DNA from: Corynebacterium pseudokroppenstedtii
Lineage (GTDB): Bacteria; Actinomycetota; Actinomycetes; Mycobacteriales; Mycobacteriaceae
Length of the DNA stretch: 64,000 bases
Direction of reading: 5' to 3'
NCBI RefSeq assembly: GCF_019754945.1
Contig: NZ_JAEUWU010000002.1
Location: forward strand, 451,292 to 515,291
Shown here: positions 35,719 through 45,399 of the stretch, piece after piece
Layout: the number at the start of each line of letters is the position of its first letter
How positions within the stretch are numbered: the stretch's first letter is position 1
Notes under the pieces: model-generated
Databases searched by the model: none
Told to the model about the DNA's origin: nothing
Seen by the model: only the letters and a program-made list of their open reading frames with translations
Made by a program: the position numbers and the translations under genes

Positions 35719-36750
35719 ATGAAAATACTCCACGTCACAGAGTGCTTCGCCGGAGGCGTTGCCACGGCCATCAATATGTACGCCTCACTCGTGCCCGAAC
35801 ACGAACACATGGTGCTCTACACCGCCCGGCGCGCGAATTCCCCAGATGAACCCGACCCCGAACTATTCAGTCAGTCGTGGCGCCTTCCGGACCACCACCG
35901 GGCAGCCATCGACACTGTCCGCCGCGTGCGCGACGAGGTCGCACCGGATGTGATCCACGCCCATTCCAGCTTTGCTGGCGCGTACGTACGCCTCGCTCGT
36001 TTGCGTGGGAGTAAGCGCCGCACACCCACGGTGTACACACCCCACGGTGTGGCCTTTGCGCGGAAAGACATCTCGGCGCTACACCGTGCGGTGTTCTATT
36101 CCGCCGAATGGGCATTGTCGTGGGGAACCTCCGTCTTCGCGCCATGTGGACAGTGGGAAGGCGACGTTCTCCGACGGCTCAACCGTCGAATACCGCAGGT
36201 AGTGATACCCAACGCCACGATGTCGACCGGGGTGACATGGAACCCTACCGAACCGCCCAGCGTTGCGATTTCAGGGCGAGTCACCCCTCAGCGCAGCCCG
36301 GAACTCTTCGCTGCCATTGCGCGCCGGGTGCATCGGGAGCGGCCCGACGTCGAGTTCCAGTGGCTTGGTGGTGGGGACGCTGACCTCACCGCGTCGCTGC
36401 AGCGCGCCGGGGTTCACGTCACGGGCTGGCTGGACAAAAACGATCTGTATTCGCGCTTGGCGGGGGTTAACGTCGGTCTTCATACGGCTTTGTGGGACGG
36501 GTACCCCATGGCCGTGCTCGAGATGAACGACATCGGCGTGCCTGTGCTGGTCCAAAACATCCCTGCTCTTCGGGAGTGTCCGGCGGAGGCGCGTTTCGAT
36601 GGGGTTGACGACGCTGCGCGCAAAGTTATCAGGGCGATCGACGAACCCGAGGCACTTCGGAATGCGTGGGAAAAGGTCCAGGACAATCACAGCGTGGCGA
36701 CTCTCACGGATGCGCTCCATGAGTGCTATTCGAAAGCGGGGGGAGAATAA
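35719..36750 (+). CDS. GT4-type glycosyltransferase
   Basis: A 343-residue retaining glycosyltransferase with the GT-B fold. The first domain starts MKILHVTECFAGGVATAINMY. The second contains the nucleotide-sugar binding pattern SGRVTPQRSPELFAAIARRV and the E...E-type motif AVLEMNDIGVPVLVQNIPALRE (here TALWDGYPMAVLEM). It adds a sugar to the growing lipid-linked repeat unit. Its start codon overlaps the region where the minus-strand acetyltransferase could begin, so the two genes share a promoter area. Confidence 0.9.
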   Translation: MKILHVTECFAGGVATAINMYASLVPEHEHMVLYTARRANSPDEPDPELFSQSWRLPDHHRAAIDTVRRVRDEVAPDVIHAHSSFAGAYVRLARLRGSKRRTPTVYTPHGVAFARKDISALHRAVFYSAEWALSWGTSVFAPCGQWEGDVLRRLNRRIPQVVIPNATMSTGVTWNPTEPPSVAISGRVTPQRSPELFAAIARRVHRERPDVEFQWLGGGDADLTASLQRAGVHVTGWLDKNDLYSRLAGVNVGLHTALWDGYPMAVLEMNDIGVPVLVQNIPALRECPAEARFDGVDDAARKVIRAIDEPEALRNAWEKVQDNHSVATLTDALHECYSKAGGE

Positions 36751-36916
36751 GGATAGAATTACCGTCGGTTTTCAGGTAAATAAAACTTATTAATTACCGC
36801 GTACCGACGCTACCGACCCAATTCACCCCCAATATCCGCCGCGATCCGAACCTACGCACGAGTACGACGCGCGATACCCACTAATAGATATTCACTAATA
36901 ACCGAAGGACACGAGA

Positions 36917-38209
36917 ATGCGGGCTGCTCCCTCCACTAATGCAAGTGGTCGCCGCAGCTCTACGCCCCGAAGTCAGGTTCGCGACAATCACACGTTTTTT
37001 TCGCCCGAGGACATCATTGTGTTCTGGTTCCTCGGGCTTTTGTGCTCCTTGGCCATCAGTGGTTTGCATTCACATTTATTACCGCCGAAATTCGACCGCG
37101 ACGCACAAGTCATTCAGAATCTTCTGGCGAAACCAGGCCTCGTGAGATACGAAGACTACGGATCGTTCGCCACCATCACGTCGGTGTATCACGCGCTCGG
37201 GTTAGCGCACTCTCCGACGCTGGCCGGATTCTTCGGCGTCATTATTGCGCACTGCGCTTTAGCCGTCGTTCTCTGGCGAATGAGACCAATCCGCGTGACC
37301 GCCTTTAGCGTCGGCGCGCTCGTTCTCTACTCGCTCCTTGTAGGCGTCTACCAGGGGGTTTATACCAAGGAAATCATTATCAGCGCCGTGGTCATCGTCG
37401 TCGCGGCCGTGCCGACGGGGATGCAATCAGCGTGGATATGGGACTGTGTTCTCGCGGTCGTCATGGCTGCATTGGGCCATTATTTCCGCCCGTATTGGGT
37501 GCTCATCGCCGTCTTTTTCTTTGGGCTCCGACTCTTCGTCTCTAACACCGCGCTGTCCCGTCAGTGGATCACGACCCGCCGGTTCATCCTGCTGATGCTG
37601 GCGTGTTCGTTGGTGGCGTCGTTAGTTATCGTGGCCCGTGGTTTCCCCGCGGACCACTACCGCACCTTGGTCAACGCGGGCCGAGGAGCCGACACGGGGT
37701 CCCTGATCGGCCGTTTTGTCGAGCACCCCGAACCGATCGCGGGAATAGTCAATGTTGTGCTCTCGACGGTCATGCTGATGTTCCCCGTCACCCTGGCCGC
37801 CAAACTATCGCCCTATTACCTGGTGATTTTCGTAGTGATCGCCAGTTTTTGGGCGAGCTACTTCCACGCGGTCCGGCAGTGGCTGCGCAGCGACCATCGA
37901 CCCCCGCTCGTGGCGCGAGCAATATGCTTGATCGCTGCATTTGCTGTTGTACAAGGACTTTTCGAACCAGACTACGGGTCCGCGCTTCGCCACCTCACGC
38001 CGCTGATCCCGTTGTTCTTCATTGTTGCGGCAGGGGAGCGAGGTGCTGAACGTGCGGCAGAGCGCGGTGTGGCAGGGGGAAGTGGTGCCGGGCGCGGTGT
38101 GGCAAGTCCACCATTGCCGACGCCAACTCAGCTATCGCCACCATCCCATCCTCCTTCAGCATCCAACCGACCGAGTGACCACCCTTCAGCCCGTCAAAGT
38201 GAGAGCTAA
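36917..38209 (+). CDS. Putative polysaccharide polymerase (Wzy-like) membrane protein
   Basis: A 430-residue protein with about ten to eleven transmembrane helices starting at about residue 33, and a hydrophilic Pro/Ser-rich C-terminal tail (about residues 370-430). A large periplasmic loop (RGFPADHYRTLVNAGRGAD...) lies around residues 230-255, as is usual for O-antigen/Wzy polymerases. It sits between the glycosyltransferase and the Wzz-kinase, in the usual place of a polymerase. Family membership rests on topology and neighbours because Wzy sequences are not conserved. A GAAGGA ribosome binding site precedes ATG 36917. Confidence 0.7.
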   Translation: MRAAPSTNASGRRSSTPRSQVRDNHTFFSPEDIIVFWFLGLLCSLAISGLHSHLLPPKFDRDAQVIQNLLAKPGLVRYEDYGSFATITSVYHALGLAHSPTLAGFFGVIIAHCALAVVLWRMRPIRVTAFSVGALVLYSLLVGVYQGVYTKEIIISAVVIVVAAVPTGMQSAWIWDCVLAVVMAALGHYFRPYWVLIAVFFFGLRLFVSNTALSRQWITTRRFILLMLACSLVASLVIVARGFPADHYRTLVNAGRGADTGSLIGRFVEHPEPIAGIVNVVLSTVMLMFPVTLAAKLSPYYLVIFVVIASFWASYFHAVRQWLRSDHRPPLVARAICLIAAFAVVQGLFEPDYGSALRHLTPLIPLFFIVAAGERGAERAAERGVAGGSGAGRGVASPPLPTPTQLSPPSHPPSASNRPSDHPSARQSES

Positions 38210-40063
38210 ATGACTTACCCGCAGTACAGTGACAACGTCGATGCCTACCCACACCCCGCGGGTATCGCTATGCCTCCTGAAGAGGATCGGACTCAGATTG
38301 TCCGACGAATTTGGGCAGTAATCCGCCGTAACGCGTGGATCCTTGCGCTGTTTATCGTTCTGGGTGTCGCCGGCGCATGGGGTGTCTCCATGCTGATGCC
38401 GACGAAATACACGTCGACAGCGTCGGTTTTCGTCTCAGTAGAAAGCGACGGATCTATTTCCGACGCCTACCAAAGCACCCAGTTCGCTGAGCAAAGGATG
38501 CAGTCCTATGCGCAGCTCGTCAGCGGCGACGTCCTTGCCGAGCAGGTCATCAAAGACCTCAACTTAGACATGACGCCGCGGGATCTCACGAAGGAACTTG
38601 AGGCGACCGTCGTTCAAGACACCGTGGTCATGGAGATTTCCGCCACGGATACCGACGCTGCTCAGGCGCAAAAAATAGCGTCGGATGCTGTGAAGGTTCT
38701 TTCCAACCAGGCCGAGCAACTAGAAGCGCGCACCGACAACAACGACAACGGCAACTCGAGGTCGCGCACGACTTCGAACCAGCAGTCCACGACGGCCCCC
38801 AGGATTTCTTTGATCAATAGCCCGGAAAAAGCGGCGGAGCCGTCGTCGCCAAAAATGGCGATGAATCTGATTCTCGGTGGTGTGCTCGGGTTCTTGGTGG
38901 CGTGCATGCTTGTTGCGCTGCGGTTCTTCTTGGATCGCTCGGTGCGGTCGAGTGAGGAACTTGAGCGGCGCACGGGGCTGCCGAAGCTGGGGAGCGTGCC
39001 GGTGATACCGGAGGTTCAGCGCACCAAGCCCCTGGACTTTAACGATGACCGCGTCCGGCCGGCCGAGGCATTCCGCGAGCTGCGCGTTAACCTGCGCTTC
39101 GTCAACGTGGATAACCCCCCGCGCGTTATTTCCGTGACGAGTGCGCGGATCGCTGACGGCAAGTCCATGACCAGTCTGAACCTCGCCGGAGCCCTGGCCG
39201 CCGACGGCGACACCGTGTGCCTGGTCGATGCGGACATGCGGCGGTCCAAGATGACGACCTACTTTGGCGGTGCCATCCACAGTTCCGTGGGCCTGTCGAC
39301 AGCGCTGGCTGGCGACGCCGACGTGGCCGATGTTCTGCAGGAAACCGAGATCGCAGGGCTGGACGTCCTTGCTGCAGGTGTGACACCCCCGAACCCTGGT
39401 GAGCTCCTGGGAAGCCAAGCATTCCGCCACATTCTCGACGAACTCCAAGAGCGCTACGACTGGGTGATCGTGGATACGCCACCGATCCTGCCCGTGACTG
39501 ACGGTGCGTTGGTCGCTACCACTGTCGACGCCGTTATCGTTGCTGTTCGATACGGGAAGCGTAACTACGATGACGTCACCCGCACGCTTGCATCACTGCG
39601 GGCGGTGCACGCGCCGATCATCGGTACTGTTCTGACGGCCGTGCCACAAAAGTCCGACGAAGGGCGATACGTGGGGTCCTACTCCAGGTATGAATCGGAA
39701 AGCGAACATAAGGCTGCGGCTGTGGCTGCGGCTCCTGCATCTTCGGCGACGAGCGCGGGTTCGACGACGAGCGTCGGTGATGAAGAGAAGACTGAAAAGG
39801 ATAAGTCTGGGCAGGATGATGCCGGTCTGAACAAGGCCGACGTCGATGAGCAGAAGGATGTCGACGAGGTCAGTACCTCCGAGGACGACGCGACCGGAGA
39901 TTCCACGAGTACCGATGTCGACGAGAACACCAGTGAGGACACCGCAGAGGCCGAAGCCACCGGGAGCGATGCTGTCGAGGACACAACGCCTGCCGACACC
40001 GACGAGAGCACAGCCACGGATGACACCGAGGAAGCTAAAAAGGGCGACGAGAAGGACGACTGA
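38210..40063 (+). CDS. Wzz/BY-kinase fusion: polysaccharide chain-length determinant and tyrosine autokinase
   Basis: A 617-residue protein. The Wzz domain spans about residues 27-240 with two helices (about 42-62 and 215-235). The cytoplasmic ATPase domain follows. The P-loop reads SARIADGKSM, lacking the first canonical Gly. Walker A' is CLVDADMRRSK and Walker B VIVDTPPILPVTD. A tyrosine-containing stretch (YVGSYSRYESES) lies near residue 485. The C-terminus is a long acidic Asp/Glu/Thr/Ser tail of about 120 residues, unlike the usual Tyr cluster. It controls chain length and export. The start codon abuts the previous stop. Confidence 0.9.
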   Translation: MTYPQYSDNVDAYPHPAGIAMPPEEDRTQIVRRIWAVIRRNAWILALFIVLGVAGAWGVSMLMPTKYTSTASVFVSVESDGSISDAYQSTQFAEQRMQSYAQLVSGDVLAEQVIKDLNLDMTPRDLTKELEATVVQDTVVMEISATDTDAAQAQKIASDAVKVLSNQAEQLEARTDNNDNGNSRSRTTSNQQSTTAPRISLINSPEKAAEPSSPKMAMNLILGGVLGFLVACMLVALRFFLDRSVRSSEELERRTGLPKLGSVPVIPEVQRTKPLDFNDDRVRPAEAFRELRVNLRFVNVDNPPRVISVTSARIADGKSMTSLNLAGALAADGDTVCLVDADMRRSKMTTYFGGAIHSSVGLSTALAGDADVADVLQETEIAGLDVLAAGVTPPNPGELLGSQAFRHILDELQERYDWVIVDTPPILPVTDGALVATTVDAVIVAVRYGKRNYDDVTRTLASLRAVHAPIIGTVLTAVPQKSDEGRYVGSYSRYESESEHKAAAVAAAPASSATSAGSTTSVGDEEKTEKDKSGQDDAGLNKADVDEQKDVDEVSTSEDDATGDSTSTDVDENTSEDTAEAEATGSDAVEDTTPADTDESTATDDTEEAKKGDEKDD

Positions 40064-40078
40064 CTAGGGTAGAGGCCT

Positions 40079-40663
40079 ATGAAGATCGTCTTCGTCTGCA
40101 CCGGCAACCAATGCCGGTCGCCCGTGGCCGAATATGTCGCGCGTTCGTATGCCAATGAACTCGCCGCCCAGGCGAAGACAAAAGGCCAACAAGCAGCCAA
40201 TTCGTCCTCCCCGGCACTCGAATTCTCCAGCGCAGGAACACACGCTCACCGCGGAACACCCATGGACCCACGGGCATTGCGCTTCCTCGCCGAAGAGGGC
40301 ATAAACGCCGACGGCTTCTCCTCAACACGCCTCAACAGGGCAGCCCTCGCGGGCGCGGACATCGTCGTCGGTATGGAAACCGCCCACGTCGAACAGGCAC
40401 TCCGCATCGCACCCGCCCTCCTCAAGAAAGCAGCCACACTAAGGCAACTCGCAGCCTGGTCAACGATCGATTCAGTCCACTTCCCGGACGACATTGCGCA
40501 CCTTCGCGCTACCCGTGCCGGCAAAGAAATACTCGACGCCCACGGCCCGGACATCCCCGACCCAGTGACAGAAAACGATGACGACTTCATGCGCATCAGC
40601 CGTGAAGTCCGCGACAACGTTAAAGCACTGGTCAAGGCCATTATTAATGCCCAGGATGCCTAG
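40079..40663 (+). CDS. Low-molecular-weight protein tyrosine phosphatase
   Basis: 194 residues with the active-site loop VCTGNQCRS (Cys7, Arg13) at the N-terminus and the general-acid motif DIPDP near residue 160. The protein is somewhat longer than the family norm because of insertions around residues 30-45. It should dephosphorylate the BY-kinase encoded 16 bases upstream, resetting the chain-length system. An AGAGG ribosome binding site lies a few bases before the ATG. Confidence 0.92.
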   Translation: MKIVFVCTGNQCRSPVAEYVARSYANELAAQAKTKGQQAANSSSPALEFSSAGTHAHRGTPMDPRALRFLAEEGINADGFSSTRLNRAALAGADIVVGMETAHVEQALRIAPALLKKAATLRQLAAWSTIDSVHFPDDIAHLRATRAGKEILDAHGPDIPDPVTENDDDFMRISREVRDNVKALVKAIINAQDA

Positions 40664-40725
40664 TTCCACGCCCGCTGTTTCACGCCAGCCGTTTCATGCC
40701 CGCCCAAACACCAAGCCGAGGTTGA

Positions 40726-41307
40726 ATGCGCCCGTCTCACCGTTCCCACATACGACGGCACCACCCTGTACGCCGCGCTATCGCGGTTATCGCTGCGATC
40801 GTTGTCCTCGCATGGTGCATTTTTGCAGCGCGCTTTTTATGGTTTCCCCACGTCGATAAACAACCCGCCCACGTGGACGCCATCGTGCAACTCGGTGGCC
40901 CCCATGGTGGCGTCGATACTTACGAGGCAACACGAAGTCTAGCGAGCGACCACACCACAAACCTCGTCATTTCAGACCCCTACACCGAGAAACCTGAACT
41001 CGGCGCACGGATCTGCGCACCCGAACCCGGCGTCGCCGTGTACTGCATCCACCCCGACCCAAGCACGACGCGAGGCGAAGCGCAGGCCATCGGAAAGCTC
41101 GCCGAGGAACACGGATGGTCACACATCATGGTGTACGCGACCGGGAAATATCACGTCGCCCGCGCCCGGATGATCATCGGACGCTGCTACAGCGGCGATC
41201 TTGACGTCGGATATCATAAAACCCCGCTGAGCTGGAAAGACACGATATGGGAATGGGCATATCAAACCGGGGGCGTCGCGAAAGTGCTTGTCCAACGAGG
41301 GTGCTAA
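40726..41307 (+). CDS. YdcF/DUF218-family membrane-anchored protein
   Basis: A 193-residue protein with a basic N-terminus, one transmembrane helix (about residues 17-43) and an extracytoplasmic DUF218 domain containing DAIVQLGG, TTRGEAQAIGKLAEEHGW and VYATGKYHVARARMII. DUF218/SanA proteins are implicated in envelope barrier function and are common in polysaccharide loci. Its exact activity is not known. It follows the phosphatase by 62 bases and may belong to the same unit. Confidence 0.82.
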   Translation: MRPSHRSHIRRHHPVRRAIAVIAAIVVLAWCIFAARFLWFPHVDKQPAHVDAIVQLGGPHGGVDTYEATRSLASDHTTNLVISDPYTEKPELGARICAPEPGVAVYCIHPDPSTTRGEAQAIGKLAEEHGWSHIMVYATGKYHVARARMIIGRCYSGDLDVGYHKTPLSWKDTIWEWAYQTGGVAKVLVQRGC

Positions 41308-41528
41308 TGCGCGCTGATGGACACCGCCAGAATGTGTGACGACGGCACACTGCTGTGCTTACCGCGCCGTGGTTGCACGATCGATACTGCACCGATGCTG
41401 AACCGATGCCGCACTGATCCCGCCCGATGTCGCCCCAAGACCGGATGCGAGGTCATAGTGCCACGTTGTCTATGGGTAAGCTGACAGAGACAAGTCTAAG
41501 AAGGCTCACTTATTCAGGAAGTAGACAC

Positions 41529-43736
41529 ATGACCGATACTCCTTCCGAGCGCCCCTCCGAGGACGTCACGACATCGCAGACCGCGCCGCATAAAACCGCG
41601 ACGGGGAAAGACAATGTCGTTGAAATCGTCGCTCCCGTGTCCGGACGGGTCATCCCCATTGAAGACGTCCCCGATCCCATGTTCTCCGAAAAAGTCGTTG
41701 GAGACGGACTAGGAATATCTAAACCAAAAAGCGGGAAGATCCTAGCGCCGGTATCGGGCAAAGTCATGATGGTCGCCAAAACCGGCCACGCATTCGCGCT
41801 CAAAACCGAAAACGGGCTTGAAGTCCTGGTCCACCTAGGGATCGACACCGTCGAGCTCAAAGGTGAGCCCTTCGACATGACGATTTCCCGCGGAGACCAG
41901 ATCCACGCCGGGGACAAAGTCGGCATCATGGACGTCGACGTCATTAAATCGGCGGGCAAAGGCACCACAGTCATTGTCGCGATTACCAACACGGCGAAGA
42001 AGCTCGACAACCTCAAAGTTACGCACAAGGCCGTCACATCGGGTGACCCCGTAGCGGCTGCCACTCTGAAAAAGCCCAAGTCCGCAGAGAAATCGACGAC
42101 GAGCAGTGCACAGGGGGGTAGTGCGGCCGGTGTAACCGGGGGAGCTACGGCGGGGTCCACACCGGCGTCCGTACCCGTAGCCTCTGACGAGGGCGCCAAC
42201 GCAGGACAAGGCAACGCTACTGATCAGGGAAGTGGCGCTGCCGAACGTCCAGCCGATCTTTCTGGTTACGACGCCACCGCATGGGACGTCATCAACAACA
42301 TCGGTGGCAAAGACAACATCAGTTCGCTCACACATTGCATCACCCGCGTGCGCTTCTACCTCAAAGACGAATCCAAAGCCAACGATGAGGCTGTCCGTGA
42401 CACCGACGGTGTGATCGACGTTGTCAAAGCAGGTGGGCAGTACCAAGTTGTCATCGGCCCCGCCGTCGAAGATGTGTACGACGCCGTGACTAAACAGCTC
42501 GGCGACGTCGACACAACAGATGCAGCTGATGCGGAACCTAAAGAACGTCCTACTACTCTGTGGGGCTGGGCCAAACTGGGATTTAGCTCTCTGATCGGCG
42601 TGATTACAGGGTCGATGATCCCCGTTATCGGCCTGCTGGCCGCCGCCGGTATCTTAAAAGGAATCCTCGCCCTATTAGTGCAGGCAGGATGGGTAGATGA
42701 TAGCACCCAGACCTACATCATCATTGCCGCCATGGGTGACGCTGTCTTTTACTTCCTGCCCATCTTTGTCGGATTCACGGCCGCCCGAAGACTCGGATCC
42801 GATCCTATTATTGTCTCGATTGTCGGTGGAGTCTTGGCCTACCCCACTTTGGTTGACATGGCCTCAAAATCGGGGGACAAGTCGTTGCTTGGCATGTCGC
42901 TTAACGCCGAATTCTTCGGTTTGCCATTCCACATGGCGTCGTATAGCTACTCCATTTTCCCGATGATCGTGGCTGCGTGGCTAGCATCCGTTGTGGAACC
43001 GTGGCTGAAGAAAGTCATCCCCACGGTGCTCCGCATGATTTTCGTCCCGCTGTGTGAAGTCGTCATCGTATCGCTGGCCATCATGCTGGTCCTGGGGCCA
43101 GCCGTCATGTTTGTCTCGGAAGGTATTGCGTCCAGCCTGATGTGGATCTACCACATCTCACCCACAATCTCAGGGCTCATTATCGGTGGTTTCTACCAGT
43201 GCCTCGTTATTTTCGGCCTGCACTGGGCTGTTATCCCTATTGTTACGGACCAAGTATCCGGCCCCGGTGGAGATTCCCCCATCAATGCGATCATCTCCGC
43301 GACCATGGTTGCCCAGGGCGGTGCTGTGCTAGCCATCTTCCTGAAGACCAAACTTCTCAAGATCAAAGAGCTCGCAGGTCCCGCAGCGATCTCCGCATTC
43401 TGTGGCATCACCGAGCCAGCCATGTACGGTATCAACCTCAAATACGGGCGCGTGTTCATCATGGCATCAATAGGTGGAGCAGCAGGCGGAATCCTCACTG
43501 GAGCATTTAACGTCACCATGTACGCATTCACCGGCTCGCTCGTTGGTTTCCCGTCGTTCCTCCCGTCAGGAGTGGGGATCGGCGCTAACTTCTGGGGCTA
43601 CCTCATCGCCTCGGCCACAGCCCTCGTCGTATCCTTTGTGCTCACGTATTTCTTTGGCTTCAAAGACAGCGATGTCGAGAATGGTCGTGAAGTCAAGAAG
43701 GTACGGCTTGGCCGCCGGGATCCGGTGCAGAAGTAG
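41529..43736 (+). CDS. PTS sugar permease, EIIA-EIIB-EIIC fusion (glucose/beta-glucoside type)
   Basis: A 735-residue permease with EIIA first: its phosphoaccepting His101 lies in VHLGIDT and the second conserved His86 in TGHAFAL. A Gly/Ser/Ala/Thr linker (about 185-245) follows. EIIB has the phospho-Cys270 in LTHCITRVRF, and the EIIC channel spans about residues 345-715 with about ten helices, including GITEPAMYGIN. It imports and phosphorylates a sugar. The sugar cannot be deduced. ATG 41529 has AGGAAG eight bases upstream. Domain order A-B-C differs from the B-C-A of BglF. Confidence 0.92.
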   Translation: MTDTPSERPSEDVTTSQTAPHKTATGKDNVVEIVAPVSGRVIPIEDVPDPMFSEKVVGDGLGISKPKSGKILAPVSGKVMMVAKTGHAFALKTENGLEVLVHLGIDTVELKGEPFDMTISRGDQIHAGDKVGIMDVDVIKSAGKGTTVIVAITNTAKKLDNLKVTHKAVTSGDPVAAATLKKPKSAEKSTTSSAQGGSAAGVTGGATAGSTPASVPVASDEGANAGQGNATDQGSGAAERPADLSGYDATAWDVINNIGGKDNISSLTHCITRVRFYLKDESKANDEAVRDTDGVIDVVKAGGQYQVVIGPAVEDVYDAVTKQLGDVDTTDAADAEPKERPTTLWGWAKLGFSSLIGVITGSMIPVIGLLAAAGILKGILALLVQAGWVDDSTQTYIIIAAMGDAVFYFLPIFVGFTAARRLGSDPIIVSIVGGVLAYPTLVDMASKSGDKSLLGMSLNAEFFGLPFHMASYSYSIFPMIVAAWLASVVEPWLKKVIPTVLRMIFVPLCEVVIVSLAIMLVLGPAVMFVSEGIASSLMWIYHISPTISGLIIGGFYQCLVIFGLHWAVIPIVTDQVSGPGGDSPINAIISATMVAQGGAVLAIFLKTKLLKIKELAGPAAISAFCGITEPAMYGINLKYGRVFIMASIGGAAGGILTGAFNVTMYAFTGSLVGFPSFLPSGVGIGANFWGYLIASATALVVSFVLTYFFGFKDSDVENGREVKKVRLGRRDPVQK

Positions 43737-44015
43737 CCGTACAACACATTCACACCAGTCCCGTACACCAAAACGCTCCGTGCACGGTGTGGGGGCACCG
43801 CCGGGAGAATGCGGGGTTATCACCGGCTGTACTGACTTTGGAAAATAAGGCACCTAGGGTTATCTCTAAAGTAGTAGCTGCCAGTCGAGGGAAAGTGGAC
43901 TAGTCCAGCGTCGACACGGGAAACGGCAGGAAAAGTAGAGCGGTGCGACACAATGACAGCAGTAGCTAAAGCTGCATAAGTTATGCCCGGAGCTGAGTCA
44001 AAGAAACGGATAAAA

Positions 44016-45320
44016 ATGACCATTCTCCCAGATAGAACGACATTTCGCCGTCGCCTAAAGGGTCTATTTCAGGACTGGCGCTGGGATGGGACATGGTCCT
44101 TGCGTACGATTCCCACCGACGGACGTGCACCCTTATTCGGCAGTGATGACACGCAGTGTCAACGCCACCGTCGCATCATCGTCGACATGCTTGCGGAAGG
44201 CTTTCCGGGAAGTGAAGTCCACTTTGTCAACTTAGACAATTCAGTCACGGAGTGGAACGCTTCTGATGACCCAGCAGCCCCAGCTCGTCTCATCACTCTG
44301 ATGTGTCACGATCTAGCCAACAAGGATAAACGGCCACTAACACATATTTTTATTTATCAACGTGGAGCGTGGCGGGGATTCGCTATTCATCACATGTGGG
44401 GCGACGGTCCCACGATGCGAGATCGCCTCGGAAGCGTGTACGCATACATGGGATCCACGTGGCCATGTGGACGGTTCGCCGACGATGCTTACGACAAGCA
44501 AGAAAACGGTCGAACCACAGTCGCGCCGCGAAAACTCGCCCGTAGCGACGCCACATTCCTCATGCAGTTCGGTGCCTGGGTAGAAACGCTCATCAGGCAC
44601 CCACGAGCAACTCTGTGCAGTGTAAAAGATGTTCTCAGCGCTGAAAAAGTGTCCCCGGATCATCACATAGACCACCGGCAGCCCATGGAAACTGCCCCGG
44701 CTGAGTTACTCACCACAACCATGATGTACACATGGGAAGGCCCGGAGGAAAAGAAGCCACGGGCTATTCCTTTGGCGTGGGATTGGTGGAATGAGCTCAA
44801 CAGCCGGCTTGATGACGGCACTGGTTATCTAGACCCTAATGGTTTTTGGCTCATTGTCGGACTGCGTCGCAACAGTAAAATCGTGGCCAACCGTGGCGGA
44901 AATCTTCTCGTGAGGTCGCGCATTACCGTTGGGGGCTCGCGTGAATCCGACATCGCCGCGACAAAAGAACGCTTAAAATCACCATTCGCGGTAACACGTG
45001 CAGCTCTGAGCGCCGCGCCGCAATTGGTAAAGCAACTCCTTCACCTGCCACGCGCCGTTCCTCTGCCTACGATGGCTATCCGATCCGCCACTAGCCCTTC
45101 CTCTATCACCACCATGTGGACCTATAACCGCCTAGATGCTGATGAACCCCAAGAAATCGCCGTTGGAACACAAGGGTTAGGAACCTTACTAGTTGGCAGT
45201 TTCGAAGAAGGCCGTACGTACCGCGTCATTATTTCCGGATTCGTGTCCCAGAGAGTACACCACGCTGGGGTAGAGGCGCTGGATCGTGTTGTGAAAGACG
45301 CAGGATATACGCGCAGTTAA
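44016..45320 (+). CDS. HHxxxDG acyltransferase (condensation/WS-DGAT fold) in the polysaccharide locus
   Basis: A 434-residue cytosolic-type protein. It carries HHMWGDG at residues 125-131, matching the HHxxxDG catalytic motif of condensation-domain-like acyltransferases (PapA, WS/DGAT, NRPS condensation). The C-terminal half has a RSATSPSSITTMWTYN region and TYRVIISGFVSQRVH. It is not clearly one of the known subfamilies. Location between PTS and flippase suggests acylation of a sugar or lipid carrier; fatty-acyl or other donors are inference. It starts at an ATG with a weak GAAACGG ribosome binding site; an upstream Met at 43983 is possible. Confidence 0.65.
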   Translation: MTILPDRTTFRRRLKGLFQDWRWDGTWSLRTIPTDGRAPLFGSDDTQCQRHRRIIVDMLAEGFPGSEVHFVNLDNSVTEWNASDDPAAPARLITLMCHDLANKDKRPLTHIFIYQRGAWRGFAIHHMWGDGPTMRDRLGSVYAYMGSTWPCGRFADDAYDKQENGRTTVAPRKLARSDATFLMQFGAWVETLIRHPRATLCSVKDVLSAEKVSPDHHIDHRQPMETAPAELLTTTMMYTWEGPEEKKPRAIPLAWDWWNELNSRLDDGTGYLDPNGFWLIVGLRRNSKIVANRGGNLLVRSRITVGGSRESDIAATKERLKSPFAVTRAALSAAPQLVKQLLHLPRAVPLPTMAIRSATSPSSITTMWTYNRLDADEPQEIAVGTQGLGTLLVGSFEEGRTYRVIISGFVSQRVHHAGVEALDRVVKDAGYTRS

Positions 45321-45399
45321 AGACGTGGTGCAGGATCAGCCCGCGTACCTACGCACGGCATGGTACGCGTCCAACCAGACCTGGGCGTGCCGCCACCCG

